Of a DNA stretch of 64,000 bases, positions 1 to 7,776 are shown in pieces. A program made the translations under genes and the position numbers. The DNA is from Corallococcus sp. EGB (GTDB lineage Bacteria; Myxococcota; Myxococcia; Myxococcales; Myxococcaceae): NCBI RefSeq assembly GCF_019968905.1, contig NZ_CP079946.1, forward strand, positions 6,917,356-6,981,355. Reading direction: 5' to 3'. The notes beneath the pieces are model-generated. The model saw only the letters and a list, made by a program, of their open reading frames with translations. It made no database searches and was not told the origin of the DNA. Each line of letters begins with the position of its first letter. The stretch's first letter is position 1.

Positions 1-84
1 GCCACGACCGCCACCGAGCGCATGGAGGTCAACCAGGCGCTGGATACGTGGCAGGAACGGCTGACGGCACGCTTCCCTCGCTGA
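1..84 (+). CDS. 3' end of an unidentified gene (partial)
   Basis: The first frame is open from the window edge to a TGA at 82-84 and gives 27 C-terminal residues ending TARFPR. The codons are mostly G/C-ending, as in the real genes here, and the frame stops 16 bases before the convergent flavin oxidoreductase gene, so this is probably the tail of a real protein. Nothing in so short a piece identifies it. Confidence 0.45.
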   Translation, partial: ATTATERMEVNQALDTWQERLTARFPR

Positions 85-100
85 TCATCGCCAGCGCCTT

Positions 101-1294
101 CTACCCCCGGTCCTCCTCGTCGGCCTCGTCCAGCCCCTCCGGCGACTCCAGGAGCCTCCGGGCCCGCTCCATCATCTCCACGACGATCTGCCCGGCGGGC
201 TGGACGCTGTCGATGCGCGCCATGCTCGCGCCTCCCGCGGGGAGGCTCATCTCCTCCAGGTCGCCCTGCGTGTCCGGCGTGGGCAGGAAGGCGCTGAACT
301 TCGGCATCACGTACCGCACGTCCAGCACGCCCGGGAACAGCCGCGTCGTCCCGATGGCGTCTGCCTCCGTCGTCGGCGGCGCGCTCGACTCGCGCCCCGC
401 CCATTCGCGCACCACGCGGTTGCGGATCACCCGCATGCGCCTGCCCGGCCACTCCGGCCCGAACAGCGTCGTCATCGCCGTGTCCCCCGCGTCCCCGTCC
501 ACCAGCCGCTCCTTGTAGAGCGGATGCGCGTAGGCCTCCACCGACGCCACCAGCCGCGTGCCCACCCAGACGCCGTCCGCGCCGTGATGCAGCGCTCGCG
601 CCGCGCTGAGCCCGTCCGCGATGCCTCCCGCCGCCAGCACCAGCGCCGCGTCCGTCAGCTCCCGGAACGTCTTCACCAGCGCGAGCGTCGGCGTGCTGCC
701 CAGGTTGCGCCCGCCCGCCTGCCGGCCCTGCGCGATGAGCCCCTGCACTCCCGCATCCAGCGCCTGCTTCGCCAGCTCCACCGTGCCCGCCTGCATCCAG
801 ACCCGCGTCCCCGCGGCATGCAGCGCACGAATCCATTCGAGCGGCGGCAGCGTCCAGTGGAACACCACCACCGGCACCTTCGCCGCGATGCACACGGCGA
901 CGTGGTCCCGCGTCGTGAAGCCGTGCGGCTCCAACTGGTCCACGATGAGGTCCACCCCAAAGGGCCGCTGCGTGCCCGCCTGGATGGCCTTCAGCCGTGT
1001 CTCCAGCACACCCGGCGGCTCCGGCGCCGTGCCCAGCACGCCCAGGCCGCCCGCCTCCGACACCGCGGTCACCAGCGGCGGCAGCGACACGAACGCCATG
1101 CCCGCGCCGACGAAGGGATAGTGGATGCCCAGCTCGCGCGTCAGCCGCGTCTTCAGCGTGTTGCCCTCCAGGACATAGATGGGCTTCGGACGGCCAGTCA
1201 GGCCCTCGGCACCGGACTCGCCGGCCGCCAGCAGCTCCTCGTCCTCGGAGGAGGCCGTGGGCTGGCCGGGTCGTCCGTCATTCGCGCCGTTCAT
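101..1294 (-). CDS. NAD(P)H-dependent flavin oxidoreductase of the nitronate monooxygenase family
   Basis: This is a 397-residue FMN-dependent TIM-barrel protein. The N-terminal barrel motif (PFVGAGMAFVSLPPLVTAVS, then GGLGVLG) and the phosphate-binding AAGGIADG and GVWVGTR segments are typical of the 2-nitropropane dioxygenase/nitronate monooxygenase family. The active-site loop reads QGRQAGGRN. True nitronate monooxygenases carry AGGH there, with a catalytic His, and here it is Arg, so the substrate is unknown. I chose ATG 1292-1294 because GGGAG lies 8 bases upstream; an ATG further out at 1333 has no such site. An extra segment of about 35 residues precedes the barrel. The gene is convergent with the partial gene at the window edge. 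Confidence 0.85.
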   Translation of the reverse strand: MNGANDGRPGQPTASSEDEELLAAGESGAEGLTGRPKPIYVLEGNTLKTRLTRELGIHYPFVGAGMAFVSLPPLVTAVSEAGGLGVLGTAPEPPGVLETRLKAIQAGTQRPFGVDLIVDQLEPHGFTTRDHVAVCIAAKVPVVVFHWTLPPLEWIRALHAAGTRVWMQAGTVELAKQALDAGVQGLIAQGRQAGGRNLGSTPTLALVKTFRELTDAALVLAAGGIADGLSAARALHHGADGVWVGTRLVASVEAYAHPLYKERLVDGDAGDTAMTTLFGPEWPGRRMRVIRNRVVREWAGRESSAPPTTEADAIGTTRLFPGVLDVRYVMPKFSAFLPTPDTQGDLEEMSLPAGGASMARIDSVQPAGQIVVEMMERARRLLESPEGLDEADEEDRG

Positions 1295-1403
1295 CGCGTC
1301 TCCCGAAAGGATGCTGACGTACCGAGCCCTCAAGATTAGCAGCGCCGCTCCCCGATTCAGCCGCGACCGGGCGGTGCCGTGCTCACTGGGCAGCAGAGCG
1401 GCC

Positions 1404-2231
1404 TCACTCCTCCACGATGAGGCCGCCCGGCCCCAGCCCCGCGTCCGTCAACACCCGCCCCCGGCCCACCCGCTTCGTCAAGGGGTGGTAGCGCTGCGAC
1501 ACCAGGGGGCTCAACCGGAACGGCAGCTTGCGCTCCCGCTCCACCTGGCGGGCCCGCTCCACCAGCGCCTCGCGCGTCAGCCGCGAAGGGCCCTCCAGCC
1601 CCACCAGGATGCGGTTGGTGGTGGTGGGCACCTCGAAGACGGACACGCCGTGGAAGCTCACCTGGTAGGTGCGCACCATCGCGTCGTAGTGCGGATTGCC
1701 CGCGGACTCCCAGACGTTGCTCGCCACCACCCCGCCCCGCGACAGCCGGTCGCGCACCGCCCCCAGGAACTCACGCGTGGCCAGGTGTCCGGGGATCTGG
1801 TCCGCCCCATACGCGTCCAGGAAGATGATGTCGTACGGCGGCCCGTCCGCTTCGATGAACGCCCGCCCGTCCGCCACGTGCGTGCGCAGGAGCGCGTCCT
1901 CCTGGAAGCCGCAGTACGCCTTCGCGGCGTCCACCACCGCTGGATCCAGCTCCACCACGTCCACGTGCGTGTCCGGCAGCACCGCGTGCAGGAACATGGG
2001 GATGGCGCCGCCACCCAGTCCGACGACGAGGACGTTCTCCGGCCGCGGCACGAACGCCAGCGCCACCATCGACATGCGGGTGTATGGCAGCTCCAGCCGC
2101 AGCGGCTCGCCGGGCCACACCACGCTCTGGCGCGCACCACCGTCACCGAAGCGCAGCGAGCGGCGCCCCTGTGCATCCTCGGTGACGATGACGGGCCCGG
2201 AGCCGTCATCGCGTTCGTCGTCCCGCCCCAG
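1404..2231 (-). CDS. Spermidine synthase-like (aminopropyltransferase-fold) protein, non-standard start
   Basis: The Rossmann-type core shows the SAM-binding VVGLGGGAIPMFL motif, VDVVELDPAV with the ribose-binding acid, and DIIFLDAYGADQIP. These are typical of the SpeE-like proteins of many proteobacteria, whose substrate is usually unproven. The first in-frame ATG/GTG/TTG is GTG at 2121-2123, but the frame upstream (VIVTEDAQGRRSLRFG, then LELPYTR) also matches the family N-terminus. The only plausible initiator further out is CTG at 2229-2231, with GGGAG 8 bases before it, giving 275 residues. The coordinates used here assume that CTG. The conservative alternative is 1404-2123 (239 residues). 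The gene follows the lipoprotein gene by 12 bases and is probably co-transcribed with it. Confidence 0.75.
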   Translation of the reverse strand: MGRDDERDDGSGPVIVTEDAQGRRSLRFGDGGARQSVVWPGEPLRLELPYTRMSMVALAFVPRPENVLVVGLGGGAIPMFLHAVLPDTHVDVVELDPAVVDAAKAYCGFQEDALLRTHVADGRAFIEADGPPYDIIFLDAYGADQIPGHLATREFLGAVRDRLSRGGVVASNVWESAGNPHYDAMVRTYQVSFHGVSVFEVPTTTNRILVGLEGPSRLTREALVERARQVERERKLPFRLSPLVSQRYHPLTKRVGRGRVLTDAGLGPGGLIVEE

Positions 2232-2243
2232 GACCCGAGCTCC

Positions 2244-2906
2244 CTACTTCGCGCCCGTCACCGGCAGTGGGCCGCTGTCCAGCACCCGCTGCGCCGTCAC
2301 GGCCTGCCCGTACCGGGGCGTCTGGATGGGCGTGCCCTGCGCGTCCCGGCCCTCGCCCAGCGTCACCGCATCCGCGTCCGGCAGGTAGCCCACGCGCAGG
2401 GACACCTCACGCACGGCGGACAGCTCGCGTGTGTCCTCCGGGCCGGTGGGGTACGGCAGCGCGGTGCGCAGGGGCAGCGGCACCGCCGCGCGGCGGTTCA
2501 CCGTGGCGCCCGGCTCCACACGGGTGACGGCGGGCACCTCCGGCGCCTCCACCGCCAGGTCCTCCGGCACCGGCAGGAGCATCCGCGACAGCACGACCTT
2601 GCCGCCGGACAGGTCCACGTAGGCGCGCTCCGGCGCCAGCGTGAGGTGGCCGCTGAAGCCCACGTCCCACAGGCCGTCCAGGAGCAGCACCGCCTTCGCC
2701 GTCCGGTTGTGCACCGCGTACGTGACGGCGAGCGTGTCCGCGTCGCGCGCCACCGACTCCACCTTCAGCTCCACGTCCGCCTGGGCCACGCGCTGTCCTC
2801 CGGTCTCCACGGGAGGCGCGGGCCGCTCCGGCGCCCGCGCACACCCGACGATGAGCGCCAGCGCCATGATGGCACCCGCGCGGCGGAAGGTCCTCATCCC
2901 GCGCAT
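2244..2906 (-). CDS. Hypothetical lipoprotein
   Basis: This 220-residue protein has a lipoprotein signal: a basic N-terminus, a hydrophobic stretch (AIMALALIVG) and Cys22 in the lipobox IVGC. The mature part is rich in beta-type sequence such as LKVESVARDADTLAVTYAVHN, suggesting an immunoglobulin-like fold, but I do not recognise a named family. ATG 2904-2906 lies one base after the stop of the RTX/peptidase gene, and a second ATG at 2895-2897 is also possible. The gene sits between the RTX/M91 gene and the aminopropyltransferase-like gene in a tightly packed minus-strand run. Its function is unknown. Confidence 0.8.
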   Translation of the reverse strand: MRGMRTFRRAGAIMALALIVGCARAPERPAPPVETGGQRVAQADVELKVESVARDADTLAVTYAVHNRTAKAVLLLDGLWDVGFSGHLTLAPERAYVDLSGGKVVLSRMLLPVPEDLAVEAPEVPAVTRVEPGATVNRRAAVPLPLRTALPYPTGPEDTRELSAVREVSLRVGYLPDADAVTLGEGRDAQGTPIQTPRYGQAVTAQRVLDSGPLPVTGAK

Positions 2907-2907
2907 C

Positions 2908-4425
2908 CTAATAGCGCGGACGGGTGGGCAGGTTCAGGTCGTCGCGCAGGACGTTCTCCCCGGGACGGCCGCCCTGCACCACGTCCGGCGTGGACGGGTC
3001 CTGGTCCAGGTCGATGGGCAGGCCCACCGCGGAGGTCTCCAGGTTGCGCGTGCCATCCTTGGAGCCCAGCGCCAGCGTGCCGTTGTTCATGTCCGAGGCG
3101 TGCACCAGCTCATGGAACAGGCCCACGACGGGCGGGCGGTTCATCCACTCCTCGCCGCCCAGCGAGATGCGCGTGGTGTTGTAGTTCACCTGCGCGTCCG
3201 TGCCCTTGCCCGGCGTGCCGTCCGCGTTCATGAAGCCGTCGTTGAAGTTCGTGCCGCCCGCGCTGTTGCCACTGGACGTCTCGCGGATGGTCGTCTTCTT
3301 GCCGCTGTCATCCAGCGTGCGCAGCAGCTCCTGCCCCGCGGGCAGCGACCGCAGCGCGTCCAGGTCCGACTGCACGCGCGCCTGGAAGTCCGCGCTGCCC
3401 GTCACGGAGACGGACGAGCCCCGCTGGCCCGCGTTCGTCATGTCCACGACTTCGCGCTCGCCCTCGGCCGCGTCGGCGGTGGCCTCGCTCTCCTCCACGT
3501 AGAGCTTGTCCGTCCCCGCGCCCCCCTGGATCCGGTCCTGGCCCTCGCCGCCCGCCACCGCGTCGTTGCCCGCACCACCGAACAGCGTGTCGTTGCCACG
3601 CCCGCCGAGGACCTGGTCGTCGCCTTCACCACCGGAGGCAAGGTCGTCGCCCGCGCCGCCGTCGATGTAGTCGCGGCCCTTGCCTCCCGACAGCGTGTCA
3701 TTGCCATCCAGGCCGTAGAGCACGTCGCGGCCCTCGCCGCCCTGGATGCGGTCATCTCCCGAGCCACCCTCCAGGTAGTCGTCGCCGTCCTGCCCCTTCA
3801 GGAGGTCATGGCCCTCGCCTCCGAGGAGGGTGTCGTTGCCCGCGCCGCCGATGAGCGTGTCGTTGCCCTTGCCTCCCACGAGCTTGTCGTCGCCCGCGCC
3901 CCCGTCCAGCGTGATGTCCTGGGTGACGCTCGCGTCCACGGTGATGGAGTCGTTGCCGTCACCGCCGTTGATGATGACGCCCTGGGCCTGCGCCGCCGTC
4001 AGCGTCACCGTGTCGCTGCCGGACCTGATGGTCAGCCCGCCGTCCTGGTTCTGAGACACCGTCGCGGTGTTGTTGCCCGCGCCCAGGTCCACCACCGTGC
4101 GGCCGTCCGCGTTCGTGCTCACCTGCGGCGCGAGCGCCTTCGCCACGCCCTCCGCGAGCCTGCCGACAGCCGAGCCGATGCTCGAACCGAGACCGCCCAG
4201 GAAGCCAGAGCCGTCCTTGTCCTTCTTCAGCGCCGTCTCGGTGGTGCGGACCTCCGTCAGCCGGGGTCGCGCACCCGCGCGAGGGCCCGCGTCGAAGCCG
4301 TCCGTCATCCGCTGCGTGACGGCGGCCTTCACCCCGTTGGGCTTCGCGGGCGCGGCGGGCGTCTTCACCGGCTGCGAAGACACAGGGGACGTCGGGCGCG
4401 AGCCGGGCTTTCCAATCGTGGTCAT
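2908..4425 (-). CDS. RTX calcium-binding repeat protein with C-terminal M91-type metallopeptidase domain
   Basis: About 505 residues. The centre (coding bases about 3520-3935) is a run of roughly 14 to 15 glycine-rich nonapeptides of the GGxGxDxL type (for example GGKGNDTLIGGAGNDTLLGG). These are calcium-binding RTX repeats that form parallel beta-rolls. The C-terminal third has HELVHASD, a zinc HExxH helix, in a context (EEWMNRPPVVGLFHELVHA) that matches the M91 effector peptidase family, known from secreted effectors such as NleD. There is no N-terminal signal peptide. RTX proteins usually leave through type I secretion, but no such transporter is nearby and the repeats are central rather than C-terminal. 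I chose ATG 4423-4425 for the GGGAG 8 bases upstream; a GTG at 4452 is the alternative. Confidence 0.85.
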   Translation of the reverse strand: MTTIGKPGSRPTSPVSSQPVKTPAAPAKPNGVKAAVTQRMTDGFDAGPRAGARPRLTEVRTTETALKKDKDGSGFLGGLGSSIGSAVGRLAEGVAKALAPQVSTNADGRTVVDLGAGNNTATVSQNQDGGLTIRSGSDTVTLTAAQAQGVIINGGDGNDSITVDASVTQDITLDGGAGDDKLVGGKGNDTLIGGAGNDTLLGGEGHDLLKGQDGDDYLEGGSGDDRIQGGEGRDVLYGLDGNDTLSGGKGRDYIDGGAGDDLASGGEGDDQVLGGRGNDTLFGGAGNDAVAGGEGQDRIQGGAGTDKLYVEESEATADAAEGEREVVDMTNAGQRGSSVSVTGSADFQARVQSDLDALRSLPAGQELLRTLDDSGKKTTIRETSSGNSAGGTNFNDGFMNADGTPGKGTDAQVNYNTTRISLGGEEWMNRPPVVGLFHELVHASDMNNGTLALGSKDGTRNLETSAVGLPIDLDQDPSTPDVVQGGRPGENVLRDDLNLPTRPRY

Positions 4426-4702
4426 GTCGCTTCTCCCGGGTGACGGGGGCACCCGGCCAGAGTCCCGGCGACGGCGCGCCAGGGTCGGCCGAACGCCGAC
4501 ATTCCAGATTGTCGTGAACGTTTGCCGCCGGTTGCGTCACCCGGTCAGAAACGACACGGCGCGGCACGGAAGCCCATGGAATCGTTGTGTTTCTCAATTC
4601 TCGATTTCCAGGATTTAGACAGCTATTTCGTGTATTACGGCTTCACCGCCCACCCCGCCATTCGCGGGGAAAGGGAGGGCGGATGACGGGAGGGAGCACC
4701 GC

Positions 4703-5248
4703 ATGAAGCTGAAGACGTTGCTGTCCGCCGGGGTGGCGCTGGCCGCCGCGGCGTGGGCGGGTCCGGGAACGGCCGCCACGGCGAACGGCCCCATTTGCGA
4801 CACGGCGGCCTGGGTGAACTCGACGACCTATTACAACTGCACCGGGAGCAGCCACACGGCGCTCGACGTGGGCAACAGCTCCTGCGGCGAGTGGAACCAC
4901 CGCGGCATGCTGGTGGGCAACTACTACTATTACTACTACGGCGGCTGCGCGGCGGCCTGCTACGGCTCCACCTGCAACGGCGGAGCGGGCAACTACTACG
5001 TGGTGTCCGGCGCGAACGGCTGGGACTTCCGCCAGCTGCACTTCTACGCCAACGTCAGCTCCGGCACGAAGACGTGCGACCGCTGCGCGCTGGGGCTCGT
5101 GGGCGGCACGGGCAGCGCCACGGGTCCACACTCGCACTCGGACAACCGGCAGTACGGCACGCGCATGTCGGCCTGGTACACGAGCGTCGGCACCACGTGC
5201 GGCACCAACGCCTACTGCAACAACCGGCTGGGCGTTCCCACGCTGTAG
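4703..5248 (+). CDS. Small secreted M23-like (lysostaphin-type) peptidase
   Basis: This 181-residue protein has a clear signal peptide (MKLKTLLSAGVALAAAAWA, cleavage near residue 25). The mature part contains SSHTALDVG and GPHSHSDNR. His-x3-Asp followed by His-x-His is the zinc-ligand layout of M23 peptidoglycan endopeptidases, and beta-lytic proteases of predatory bacteria belong to that family. The protein has about nine Cys in the mature part, so disulfides are likely. An odd run of six Tyr lies mid-domain, coded by alternating TAC and TAT. The start is supported by GGGAGGGAG about 8 bases upstream. It probably acts outside the cell on peptidoglycan, either self or prey. The M23 assignment rests on these two motifs only. 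Confidence 0.75.
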   Translation: MKLKTLLSAGVALAAAAWAGPGTAATANGPICDTAAWVNSTTYYNCTGSSHTALDVGNSSCGEWNHRGMLVGNYYYYYYGGCAAACYGSTCNGGAGNYYVVSGANGWDFRQLHFYANVSSGTKTCDRCALGLVGGTGSATGPHSHSDNRQYGTRMSAWYTSVGTTCGTNAYCNNRLGVPTL

Positions 5249-5349
5249 CTCCCGCGTGCGTGCGTCTCCGGGCAGGGGCCCCGCGTCCCCTGCCCGGCTT
5301 CCGGCGCGCATGCGCCCGTCCTCTCCCTTCCGCGTGAGCCCTCTTCGAC

Positions 5350-6516
5350 ATGTCCTCCCGTCCCCTCTTCAAGGTCGCGCTCGCCGGCCTCGTCCTCCTC
5401 GTCGCCCTGGGCGTCGTGTGGTGGCGGGGCTCGACCACGACCGATGACGCCGGTCCTCCATCACCTGTCGCGGCGACGCCCTCCGCGCCCCTGGCCGCCA
5501 CCGGGAACGCCGCGGTCGTGCCTCCTGCCTCCGCCGCGCGCCCCGGCCCTCGCGAGGAGATCCCCATGCCCGGATGCTGGGAGGGGCTGGCGGCGTTGGA
5601 CCAGTCCGCGACGCTGGAGTCGCTGCACGCCGCCGTGGCCGCCGCCATCCAGGCGCGCGACACCGCGCTGGTGGCCTACCTCCAGGAGCGCCTGACGGAG
5701 CTCGTGGGAAATGATCCGGAGCGCGCGCTGCAACTGGTGGCGTGGGCGGTGAAGGCCGCGCCGCCGGAGCCGGCCATCTACCTGGAGGCCCTCAAGGCCG
5801 CGCCCGCCGTGCGCCATCCGCGCGTCACGGAGAAGCTGCTGTCGGTGGCCGAGGACCGGTCGCTGGCCACGCCGGACCGCGCCTCCGCGCTGGACGCGCT
5901 GGAGACGCAGCACCGCTTCACGCCGGAGACGCGGGGCCGGCTCAAGGCCATCGCGCTGGATGACTCCGCGGACTCCGCCGCGTGGGTGGCCACGCGCACG
6001 CTGGGCCGGGTGATGAAGGAGGACTACGAGCGCACCGGCACGTATGCGCCGTACTGGAAGGACCTGCTGGACATCGGCACCACGTCCGACGACACGGCGG
6101 TGCGGCTGCTCGCGCTGGAGATGCCGTCGTACTCCGATCCGCTCATCGACTCGGGCTCCATCGACGCGCTGGCCAAGGTGATGCGCACCGACCGGGAGCG
6201 CGACGTGCGGGAGATGGCCGCCTTCCGGCTCGCCGTCACCGAAGACCCGCAGAAGGCCCTCGCCGCGTACCGCGACGCCTTCGACGGAGAGCACGACCTG
6301 TGCGTGCGCTGGGCCTTGCTTCGCTTCGCGGTGCGCGCGGCCGGCGCGGACGCCCTGCCCCTGGTGGAGGACTTCGCTCGCAAGGACCCGCGCCTGCGGC
6401 AGGACTACCTGGACTTCAAGGCGCTGTACGCCACCGGCACGACGGACTTCACGCGCATCTGGCTGGGCAAGAAGGAACACCACGACTGCGTGGTCGAGGA
6501 AGGAGCGCCGCACTGA
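5350..6516 (+). CDS. Membrane-anchored HEAT-repeat-like protein
   Basis: A 388-residue protein with a single N-terminal hydrophobic anchor (about residues 8-24, VALAGLVLLVALGVVWW), then a Pro/Ala-rich linker and a helical domain with HEAT-like units (for example DTAVRLLALEMPSYSDPLIDSGSID and REMAAFRLAVTEDPQKALAAYRDA). HEAT proteins are usually protein-binding scaffolds, and no catalytic motif is visible. Its stop overlaps the start of the next HEAT-type gene by one base (TGATG), so the two are translationally coupled and may interact. The function is unknown. Confidence 0.8.
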   Translation: MSSRPLFKVALAGLVLLVALGVVWWRGSTTTDDAGPPSPVAATPSAPLAATGNAAVVPPASAARPGPREEIPMPGCWEGLAALDQSATLESLHAAVAAAIQARDTALVAYLQERLTELVGNDPERALQLVAWAVKAAPPEPAIYLEALKAAPAVRHPRVTEKLLSVAEDRSLATPDRASALDALETQHRFTPETRGRLKAIALDDSADSAAWVATRTLGRVMKEDYERTGTYAPYWKDLLDIGTTSDDTAVRLLALEMPSYSDPLIDSGSIDALAKVMRTDRERDVREMAAFRLAVTEDPQKALAAYRDAFDGEHDLCVRWALLRFAVRAAGADALPLVEDFARKDPRLRQDYLDFKALYATGTTDFTRIWLGKKEHHDCVVEEGAPH

Positions 6517-7490
6517 TGGGCTCGCGAACGATGAAGGCCCGGCTGCTCTGGCTGTCGCTCCTGCCGGGGCTGGCCCTGGCGCAGGGCGCCTCCGTCCCCA
6601 CCCGGACGGCCTGCACGGTGGAGGGCATGCTGGATGAGGTGCGCGTGGCCATGAAGACGGGGTCGCCCGCGTATCGCAAGTACGCGCGGCTGCGCCTGAA
6701 GGAGGCCGCCATCGCGATGCCGCCGGAGGCCCTGGGCCGGGCGGTGAGCCAGGAGCGGGACCCCGCCGTGCTGGAGGCCGTGGGCGCGGCGCTGGCCACC
6801 AAGGCGAGCAACGCGCAGAAGCCGGAGCTGCTCCAGCCGCTGCTCTCCCGCGCCAGCCAGGACGCGGACCCCGGCCTGCGCGCCGCCGCGGTGCGCGCGC
6901 TCCAGGGCTCCCCGTCCGTGGAGTTCATGGCGAAGAACGGCGACGTGGTGACCTACGAACAGCTGGTGCGCGACAGCGCTCCGGAGGTGCGGCAGGCGGT
7001 GGTGGAGAACCTGGTGACGGAGAGCGCCGGCATTTACTTCGGCCACAACCCGGAGCTGGCCGAAGCGGCGGTCAAGGTCGCGGTCGCCTCGGAGGACCCG
7101 GCGCTGGCGAAGCGCCTGCTGGGCGAGGTCTCCATGGAGGCCGCGAGCCCGGAGGTGGTGCGCAAGCTCACCCAGCAGCTGCGCTCGGAGGACGCGGGCC
7201 TGCGCGCGGCGGCGGCGAAGGCGCTGGGCGGCGTGCCGGGCTCCGAGTCCGCGGGCGCGCGCCGCTCGCTCACCTCGCTGTACCGCGCCGACAGCGACCT
7301 GGCGGTGCGCAAGGCGTCGCTGGAGGGGCTGGCGAGGCTGGGCCAGTCCGGCGCCCGGCCGCTGCTGGAGTCCCTGCGCGGCGTGGACAAGCGCCTGGAT
7401 CCGGAGATCGACGCGTGGCTGTCCGCGCTCAAGCTGAACCTCCAGGAGTGGCACCTGCTCCTGAGGGAGAAGCAGCGCCTGTCGCCCTGA
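6516..7490 (+). CDS. Exported HEAT-repeat-like protein
   Basis: A 324-residue protein with a signal peptide (MKARLLWLSLLPGLALAQG) followed by alpha-helical repeats such as DPGLRAAAVRALQGSP, APEVRQAVVENLV, DAGLRAAAAKALGGVP and DLAVRKASLEGLARLG. These are typical HEAT/PBS-lyase-type repeat signatures. The start ATG 6516-6518 overlaps the stop of the upstream HEAT protein and has AGGAG 10 bases before it; ATG 6531 is a second choice. No active site is seen. It is probably a periplasmic binding partner of the membrane-anchored neighbour. Function unknown. Confidence 0.8.
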   Translation: MGSRTMKARLLWLSLLPGLALAQGASVPTRTACTVEGMLDEVRVAMKTGSPAYRKYARLRLKEAAIAMPPEALGRAVSQERDPAVLEAVGAALATKASNAQKPELLQPLLSRASQDADPGLRAAAVRALQGSPSVEFMAKNGDVVTYEQLVRDSAPEVRQAVVENLVTESAGIYFGHNPELAEAAVKVAVASEDPALAKRLLGEVSMEAASPEVVRKLTQQLRSEDAGLRAAAAKALGGVPGSESAGARRSLTSLYRADSDLAVRKASLEGLARLGQSGARPLLESLRGVDKRLDPEIDAWLSALKLNLQEWHLLLREKQRLSP

Positions 7491-7519
7491 TACCCCAGCC
7501 GGGTGAACCCGTCGCGAGT

Positions 7520-7708
7520 CCCCGTGGACGAGACGGGGCATGGATGGCACGCGAGCCCCCATGAGGAGGCTCGCGTTCACCAGGGCCCGCGCACGCGGCC
7601 TCATCCAGGACACGGGGCGTGACAGAACCTGGCGGGATCCGAGGTTCGTCCACGCCCCGTGATTCGCACATCGGAGGCTGGGGACCGCCGGCTGTCCCGC
7701 CGGTCCCC
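7520..7708. repeat. Four consecutive inverted repeats in a gap between convergent genes
   Basis: The 286-base gap contains four separate stem-forming repeats. (1) CCCCGT/ACGGGG at 7520-7525 and 7533-7538. (2) ACGCGAGCC/GGCTCGCGT at 7549-7557 and 7568-7576. (3) CACGGGGCGTG/CACGCCCCGTG at 7611-7621 and 7651-7661, enclosing an inner GAACCT/AGGTTC stem. (4) GGGGACCG/CGGTCCCC at 7680-7687 and 7701-7708. One or more could serve as transcription terminators for the two converging genes, but none has a T-run. The rest of the gap shows no coding frame. Confidence 0.6.
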
Positions 7709-7776
7709 GCGCTTCGTCAGCTCCCCGGTTCACCTGCGTGAGCACGAGCCTGGAACCGGCGGTCACGTGGCCTTCG

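Noticed and set aside
3520..3935. CRISPR-like or tandem DNA repeat signal
   Set aside because: The periodicity is that of nonapeptide codons of RTX repeats inside one reading frame; the DNA units are not identical.
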